A stretch of 64,000 nt of DNA from Paracoccus yibinensis (GTDB taxonomy: Bacteria > Pseudomonadota > Alphaproteobacteria > Rhodobacterales > Rhodobacteraceae), in NCBI RefSeq assembly GCF_030846195.1, contig NZ_JAVCWH010000001.1, positions 1 through 64,000 on the forward strand, in the 5' to 3' direction. Of the stretch, positions 59,406 through 64,000 are shown one piece after another. Each line of letters begins with the position of its first letter. Positions within the stretch are counted from its first letter, which is position 1. Both the position numbers and the translations under genes were made by a program. The notes below the pieces were generated by a model. That model made no database searches, was not told where the DNA came from, and saw only the letters and a list, made by a program, of their open reading frames with translations.

Positions 59406-62347
59406 TTCTTGTCCTTCAGGGCCGCAAGGATCGCGAAGGGGCTGTCGGGATCTGCCTTCTTCTCGGGGCGCGAGGAGAAGGTCGCAGGCTTGTTGTGCTG
59501 CGGCTTTCCGCCCTTCTTGAAGTTGTCCTTGCCGCGCGGCTTGCCGCCTTCGCCATGGTTGCGGTCCTCGCGGCGCTCGCGGTTCGGACGGCCGCCTTCG
59601 GGCCGGTCTTGGCGGTCGCCATGGGCCTGGCGTTCGCCACGATCCTGCCGGTCGGCGCGGGGTTCGCGCGGCGTGTCCTGCGCGCCGTCACGCCGGGGGC
59701 CACCGCGACGGCCCTGCCCTTCGCCCTGCGGACGACGGTTCGGACGCGGCTTCGGCGCCCAGCGGAAGGTATAGAAGACCTCCATCTCGGGCGTGGCTTC
59801 CTCGACCGGCTCACCCGCAGCCTCGGCCTCAAGGCGGCGCTTCTCGGCCTGCTCGGCCTCCCAGCGGGCGCGGGTTTCGGCGGCAAGCACGCTTTCTTCC
59901 TCGGTCATGGGCGCGTCGGACCCCTCGCCCTCGGGCGCGGGGGCCGCGACGACCGGCGCCTCGGCAGCCTTGACCTTGGCCCGCTCGCCCTTTTCGGCGG
60001 CATAGCCCAGGCCTTCCATCAGGCGCGAGAACTGCTCCAGCGTCATGCCCGTGATCGACAGCATGTCGGGATTGGCCTCGAAGCCGCCGCGCGTGTCCTG
60101 GGTGCGCAGCAGGTCGGCCAGCCGTTCCAGCATGTCGATGCGGATCGCGCGTTCACCCGCCGGACGATACCCCGACAGCGTGTAATGCTGTTCCGGGACA
60201 TCGGCGATATGCGGGATCGTGACCAAGCCGGGGGGCGGGCTTTCGGGGAAGGTGTCCAGGCCCTCGGCCAGAGACCACAGCACCAGCCGCAGCCGGGTCG
60301 GCGCGGGTTTCAGCAGCGCGGGCATGAAGATCGTGAACTGGCCGAAGCGGACGCCGTGCTTGCGCAGCGCGCCGCGCGCGTCCTGGTCCAGGTCCTTGAC
60401 CTCGTTCGCGACGCCGTCGCGGGGCAGGATGCCAAGCGCCTCGACCAACCGGAAGGCGAAGCCGCGGGCAAGGCCGGTCAGGGACTCGTCCTTTTGGAGG
60501 GTCAGCAGGGGTTCGAACAGCGCGACCACCTTGCGGTCGATGAAATGCTGCAACCGGCGCTTCACCTTCTCGGCGATCTCGGGGCCGGCTTCCTCGTCCA
60601 CGAAGACCTCGACGCCAGGATGCAGCGCGTCCGATCCGCGCACCAGCTTGCCGACGGCAGAGGCACCCCACATCAGCCCGCCTTGCTCGGTATAGTCCAG
60701 TTCGGTGTCCGGCGCGTTGTAGAAGCGGTCGGCGCGCAGGTGGAACTCGGGGCGCAGCGCCTCGTAGCTGGCGCGGTTCAGCATCCGTGCCTCGTCGGCC
60801 GATCCGGTCTGGTCGGGGCGGAAGCGGAAACCCTCCAGGCGGCCGGCGAATTCGCCCTCGACCGTCACTTCGCCCTTGTCGTTCACTTCGGCCACAAGGC
60901 TCTCCTTCTGCTTGAGCCGGCGCAGCAGCACCGAGGTGCGCCGGTCCACAAATCGTTGGGTCAGCGCCGCGTGCAACGCGTCTGACAATCGGTCTTCTAC
61001 CGCGCGCGTCTCGCCGCGCCAATGGCTTTCGTCCTGAACCCAGCCAGATCTCTGCGCGACATAGGTCCAGGTGCGGATATAGGCCAGCCGCTTCGAGATG
61101 GCGTCGATGTCGCCCTGCGCCCGGTCGATCCGCTTGATGGCATTGCCCAGCCAGTCGGACGGTATCGCCCCATCCTGAAGGAACCCGAAGATTCGCGCCA
61201 GCAGGCTGGTATGTTCGGCAGGTGAAATCCCCCGGAAATCAGGCACGCGGCAGACATCCCATAACAGCCGCACATCCTGCCCGCCCTGCACCCGGTCGCG
61301 GATTTCGGGGATGTCGCGCAGGGTTTTCAGCGCCTGCACGTCGTCGGCGTCCCGCCCCTTGCCCAGCAGCGCATGGCCGGACGGCGCCTCAAGGCTTTCG
61401 ATCAGCCGGTCCATGGTGCCGAATTGCAGGTCGGAATTGCGCCAGGTCAGCCGCTGGATGGGCGCAAAGCGGTGATTCTCGATGGCGTCGATCAGGCCTT
61501 CGTCCAGGATCTCGGCCTCTCCGGTCACGCCAAAGGTGCCGGACTCGGTATGGCGACCAGCGCGGCCCGCGATCTGGCCCATCTCGTGCGGGAACAGGGG
61601 GCGGAGGCGGCGGCCGTCGAACTTGTGCGTGGCGGAAAAGGCCACATGCCGGATGTCGAGGTTCAGGCCCATGCCGATGGCGTCGGTGGCGACCAGATAA
61701 TCGACCTCGCCCGCCTGATACATGGCGACCTGGGCGTTGCGCGTGCGGGGAGACAGCGCACCCATCACGACGGCGCAACCGCCCTTCTGGCGGCGGATCA
61801 GCTCGGCCATGGCATAGACATCATCGACGCTGAAGCCCACGATGGCGGACCGCGCGGGCATCCGCGACAGCTTCTTCGATCCCGACCAGGACAGCGTGGA
61901 CAGCCGGTCGCGGCGCTGGAACTGGACGCCGGGGATCAGGGACGCAATCGCGGGGCGCATCGTGTCGCTGCCCAGGAACAGCGTCTCGTGCAGGCCGCGC
62001 ATCTTCAGCAGGCGGTCGGTAAAGACATGGCCGCGTTCGGGATCGGCGCAAAGCTGGATTTCGTCGATGGCCACGAAATCGGCGGCGATGTCGGGCATCG
62101 CCTCGGTCGTCGCCACCCAATACTGCACCCGGTCGGGGACGATACGCTCCTCGCCCGTGACAAGCGCCACGACCGAAGGCCCGCGCGCCTTGACGATGCG
62201 GTCATAAACTTCGCGCGCCAGAAGGCGCAGCGGCAGGCCGATGACACCGGTGCGATGCGCCAGCATCCGCTCGATGGCGTAATGCGTTTTCCCGGTGTTT
62301 GTCGGGCCAAGGATGGCCGTCACCCGGCCGCGTTCATGAATTGTCAT
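59402..62347 (-). CDS. Suv3-like superfamily 2 RNA helicase with basic tail
   Basis: A 981-residue helicase. Motif I GPTNTGKTH (about 14-22) and motif II DEIQ (about 96-99) are visible, as are GRAGRH for motif VI and a long C-terminal part. This resembles SUPV3L1/Suv3 helicases of mitochondria and alphaproteobacteria. From about residue 865 the sequence becomes a disordered tail rich in Arg, Gly, Asp, Pro and Gln (RRPQGEGQGRRGG and similar), suited to RNA or partner binding. It is coupled to the S4 gene and 3 bases after the TPR gene. Confidence 0.88.
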   Translation of the reverse strand: MTIHERGRVTAILGPTNTGKTHYAIERMLAHRTGVIGLPLRLLAREVYDRIVKARGPSVVALVTGEERIVPDRVQYWVATTEAMPDIAADFVAIDEIQLCADPERGHVFTDRLLKMRGLHETLFLGSDTMRPAIASLIPGVQFQRRDRLSTLSWSGSKKLSRMPARSAIVGFSVDDVYAMAELIRRQKGGCAVVMGALSPRTRNAQVAMYQAGEVDYLVATDAIGMGLNLDIRHVAFSATHKFDGRRLRPLFPHEMGQIAGRAGRHTESGTFGVTGEAEILDEGLIDAIENHRFAPIQRLTWRNSDLQFGTMDRLIESLEAPSGHALLGKGRDADDVQALKTLRDIPEIRDRVQGGQDVRLLWDVCRVPDFRGISPAEHTSLLARIFGFLQDGAIPSDWLGNAIKRIDRAQGDIDAISKRLAYIRTWTYVAQRSGWVQDESHWRGETRAVEDRLSDALHAALTQRFVDRRTSVLLRRLKQKESLVAEVNDKGEVTVEGEFAGRLEGFRFRPDQTGSADEARMLNRASYEALRPEFHLRADRFYNAPDTELDYTEQGGLMWGASAVGKLVRGSDALHPGVEVFVDEEAGPEIAEKVKRRLQHFIDRKVVALFEPLLTLQKDESLTGLARGFAFRLVEALGILPRDGVANEVKDLDQDARGALRKHGVRFGQFTIFMPALLKPAPTRLRLVLWSLAEGLDTFPESPPPGLVTIPHIADVPEQHYTLSGYRPAGERAIRIDMLERLADLLRTQDTRGGFEANPDMLSITGMTLEQFSRLMEGLGYAAEKGERAKVKAAEAPVVAAPAPEGEGSDAPMTEEESVLAAETRARWEAEQAEKRRLEAEAAGEPVEEATPEMEVFYTFRWAPKPRPNRRPQGEGQGRRGGPRRDGAQDTPREPRADRQDRGERQAHGDRQDRPEGGRPNRERREDRNHGEGGKPRGKDNFKKGGKPQHNKPATFSSRPEKKADPDSPFAILAALKDKK

Positions 62348-62350
62348 GGG

Positions 62351-62941
62351 CTAGATATCGGTGCCCTGTTGCTGACGTTCCAGACGGGCCACGCCATCTA
62401 TCGCTTCTTGCTGGTGGGGATGGATGGCCAGGCTTTCGCGATAGGCGGCAAGCGCACGGTCGGCATCGCCCATTTCCTCCAGCATGACGCCCATCTGGGT
62501 CAGAGCCGGGAAATGGCGCGGCTCAAGCTGCAGCGCCCGAGCCAGGTCCTGCAACGCCGGACCGAACTGGCCCAGCGTCGCGTAGGCGGCGGCACGGGTG
62601 TAAAAGCCCGTGGCGAAGTCGGGCGCGTGATCGGTCAGCGCCGTCAGGTGGCCCACGGCGGCGGGGGCGTCGCCTTCGTCCAGGGCATCCTCGCCCCGTT
62701 GCAGCAACAGATCCATCGTGGCGGATCCCGACTTGGACCATTCGCGCAGGATGTCCGATTCGGCGATGCGCCAGCTTTCGCCTTGCGGATTGGCCAGGCG
62801 GAGGAAAAGATCGTCCATGTCGGGCCGGTCTTGGGCGCCTGCGGCGGCTGCAACCAGGAATGTTGCGGAAATGAGGAAAACCGTAACTATTCGGTGGCGG
62901 ATTGCCGCGACGACATTATGGAAAATGTGGCGATCCAGGCG
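62351..62941 (-). CDS. Exported tetratricopeptide repeat protein
   Basis: A 196-residue protein from ATG 62941 (MRLDRHIF) with an N-terminal signal (to about residue 37, AAGA-Q) and three TPR units (about 75-180, for example GFYTRAAAYATLGQFGPALQ). Such small periplasmic TPR proteins are scaffolds with no catalytic role. It is the first gene of a TPR-helicase-S4 cluster. The link between an exported TPR protein and an RNA helicase is unexplained and may be positional only. Confidence 0.8.
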   Translation of the reverse strand, partial: RLDRHIFHNVVAAIRHRIVTVFLISATFLVAAAAGAQDRPDMDDLFLRLANPQGESWRIAESDILREWSKSGSATMDLLLQRGEDALDEGDAPAAVGHLTALTDHAPDFATGFYTRAAAYATLGQFGPALQDLARALQLEPRHFPALTQMGVMLEEMGDADRALAAYRESLAIHPHQQEAIDGVARLERQQQGTDI

Positions 62942-63006
62942 CATATCGTGGATCTTAACCAGCCCGCCTGCCGGGCGCCAGCCCACCTGAAACGAAAGAG
63001 CTGAAA

Positions 63007-63291
63007 ATGAGCAATGTTGTGAACGCCGCCGTCGAGAAACTGAACGAGAAGATCGGCAGCTTCGGATCCACCGCCAAGTTCGTGATCGAGGATGAGGGCG
63101 CCATCATGATCGACGAAAACGGCGTTCGGGCGGGCGACGAAGAAGCCGAGGTGACCCTGTTCGCCAGCCGCGACACCTTCGAAGGCATCCTGAACGGCAG
63201 CGTGAACCCCGCCACCGCCTTCATGACGGGCAAGCTGAAGATCGACGGCTCGATGGGCGTCGCCATGCAGCTTGGCCAGGCCCTGTCCTGA
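63007..63291 (+). CDS. SCP2 sterol-binding domain protein
   Basis: A 94-residue protein matching the SCP2 fold (FVIEDEGAIMIDENG and ATAFMTGKLKIDGSMGVAMQL). Bacterial stand-alone SCP2 proteins are proposed to bind hydrophobic ligands such as fatty acyl chains. A hydrolase gene follows 5 bases after its stop, so they form an operon, perhaps for lipid handling. It is divergent from the TPR gene with 65 bases between. Confidence 0.88.
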   Translation: MSNVVNAAVEKLNEKIGSFGSTAKFVIEDEGAIMIDENGVRAGDEEAEVTLFASRDTFEGILNGSVNPATAFMTGKLKIDGSMGVAMQLGQALS

Positions 63292-63296
63292 TCGCG

Positions 63297-64000
63297 ATGC
63301 GCGGCAGGGCCGCACCCTTCAGGCAACTGCCAGGCGATCCCTTTGGCCCCGCGCAGGCCTTCTGGATGCAGGCCGATGACGGTGTGACGCTGAGGCTTGC
63401 CCATTGGACGGCGGTGTCGGACAGCCGGGGCAGCATCCTGCTGTTTCCCGGCCGCACCGAATATGTCGAGAAATATGCAGGCGTTGCTGCCGCACTGACC
63501 GATGCAGGATATGACGTGCTGGCGATCGACTGGCGCGGCCAGGGGTTGTCGGACCGCCTTTCGGCCGATGCGCGGCTGGGCCATGTGGGCCAGTTCGGCG
63601 ATTATCAGCGCGATGTGGTGGAGATGGTGGTTGCCGCGACTGAACGTGGCCTTCCCAGACCCTGGCACCTTCTGGCGCATTCGATGGGCGGCTGCATCGG
63701 CCTGGCAGCCCTGCATCAGGGTCTTCCGGTCGCATCGGCCGCGTTTTCGGCGCCCATGTGGGGAATAAATCTTCGCCAGATGCCGCATGGTCTGGCCGTG
63801 GGCATGGCTTACCTGGCAGGACGGCTGGGGCGTGGCGGACGTCCCGCACCGGGCAGCGGGGCCTTGGAAACCTATGTCCTGCAAGAAAGCTTCAACGCCA
63901 ACCTGTTGACCACGGATGCCGACGAATGGTGCCGGATGGTGCGCCAGGCGGCGGCTTGGCCGGACCTGACATTGGGCGGGGCCAGCTTCGACTGGGTGGG
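63297..64000 (+). CDS. Alpha/beta hydrolase, lysophospholipase-like (truncated by window end)
   Basis: ATG 63297 begins 5 bases after the SCP2 stop, and 234 codons are visible before the window ends. The product shows FPGRTEYVEKYAG (oxyanion region), AIDWRGQGLSDR, and the nucleophile elbow AHSMGG. This is the monoacylglycerol lipase/PldB pattern. It probably hydrolyses an acyl ester of a lysophospholipid or glyceride. The C-terminal catalytic His lies beyond the window. Confidence 0.85.
   Translation, partial: MRGRAAPFRQLPGDPFGPAQAFWMQADDGVTLRLAHWTAVSDSRGSILLFPGRTEYVEKYAGVAAALTDAGYDVLAIDWRGQGLSDRLSADARLGHVGQFGDYQRDVVEMVVAATERGLPRPWHLLAHSMGGCIGLAALHQGLPVASAAFSAPMWGINLRQMPHGLAVGMAYLAGRLGRGGRPAPGSGALETYVLQESFNANLLTTDADEWCRMVRQAAAWPDLTLGGASFDWV

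Overview
The window is high-GC DNA whose gene content points to a Paracoccus-like member of the Rhodobacterales (Alphaproteobacteria). The indicators are a surE-pcm-nlpD block, TIGR02186/TauE and DUF6324 proteins, an S4-fdxA-carD block, a psd-pssA-pmtA phosphatidylcholine pathway, and an alphaproteobacterial tRNA-His without G-1. Genes are dense and mostly in short translationally coupled operons (many ATGA, GTGA or TGATG junctions). No rRNA, CRISPR array or intact prophage is visible.

Layout. 1-357: the 3' end of an IS256-type element and an orphan terminator. 358-5247: TIGR02186/TauE pair, then surE, pcm, an NlpD-like lipoprotein and a PRC-barrel protein. 5518-8195: a glycine-rich membrane-anchored protein downstream of a SleB-type cell wall hydrolase. 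8411-14458: an accessory stretch with an aldo/keto reductase, an RNase H-like/zinc-ribbon protein, a quinone oxidoreductase, transposase relics and a TetR regulator. 14604-16640: a trimethylamine-dehydrogenase-like demethylase. 16670-22891: a FecR-TPR-outer-membrane-barrel protein, a CHASE2 class III nucleotide cyclase and a divergent PycTM-like membrane protein. This locus is the most interesting in the window. 22892-31362: an OmpA relic, phospholipid synthesis (psd, pssA, pmtA), bolA-grxD, envelope stress-type membrane proteins, tRNA-His, DUF6324/mmcB, a possible structured RNA, an outer membrane protein and nusB. 31416-40684: ribE, capsule genes (KpsS-like, OPX lipoprotein, KpsC-like) and the sulfate importer cysA-sbp-cysT-cysW.

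40685-45265 carries dctD, dctB and divergent dctA for C4-dicarboxylate uptake. The DctD here lacks the sigma-54 contact loop. 45316-54105 is one minus-strand operon: a Liv-type ABC importer followed by a GMC oxidoreductase, a GGT-like Ntn hydrolase and a 2-hydroxyacid dehydrogenase. A divergent LysR gene faces it. 55262-64000 holds an APC permease, tRNA-Arg, an MliC-like inhibitor, a GNAT enzyme, carD, fdxA, an S4 protein, a Suv3-like helicase, a TPR protein, an SCP2 protein and a truncated alpha/beta hydrolase.

How genes work together. Psd, PssA and PmtA make phosphatidylethanolamine and methylate it towards phosphatidylcholine. DctB/DctD control DctA. CysA/Sbp/CysT/CysW import sulfate. The FecR protein, the cyclase and the PycTM-like protein are proposed, by inference only, to form an envelope-sensing cyclic-nucleotide circuit. 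Start codons were chosen from ribosome-binding sites, overlaps and family length. No database search was possible, so family names rest on recognised motifs and synteny.
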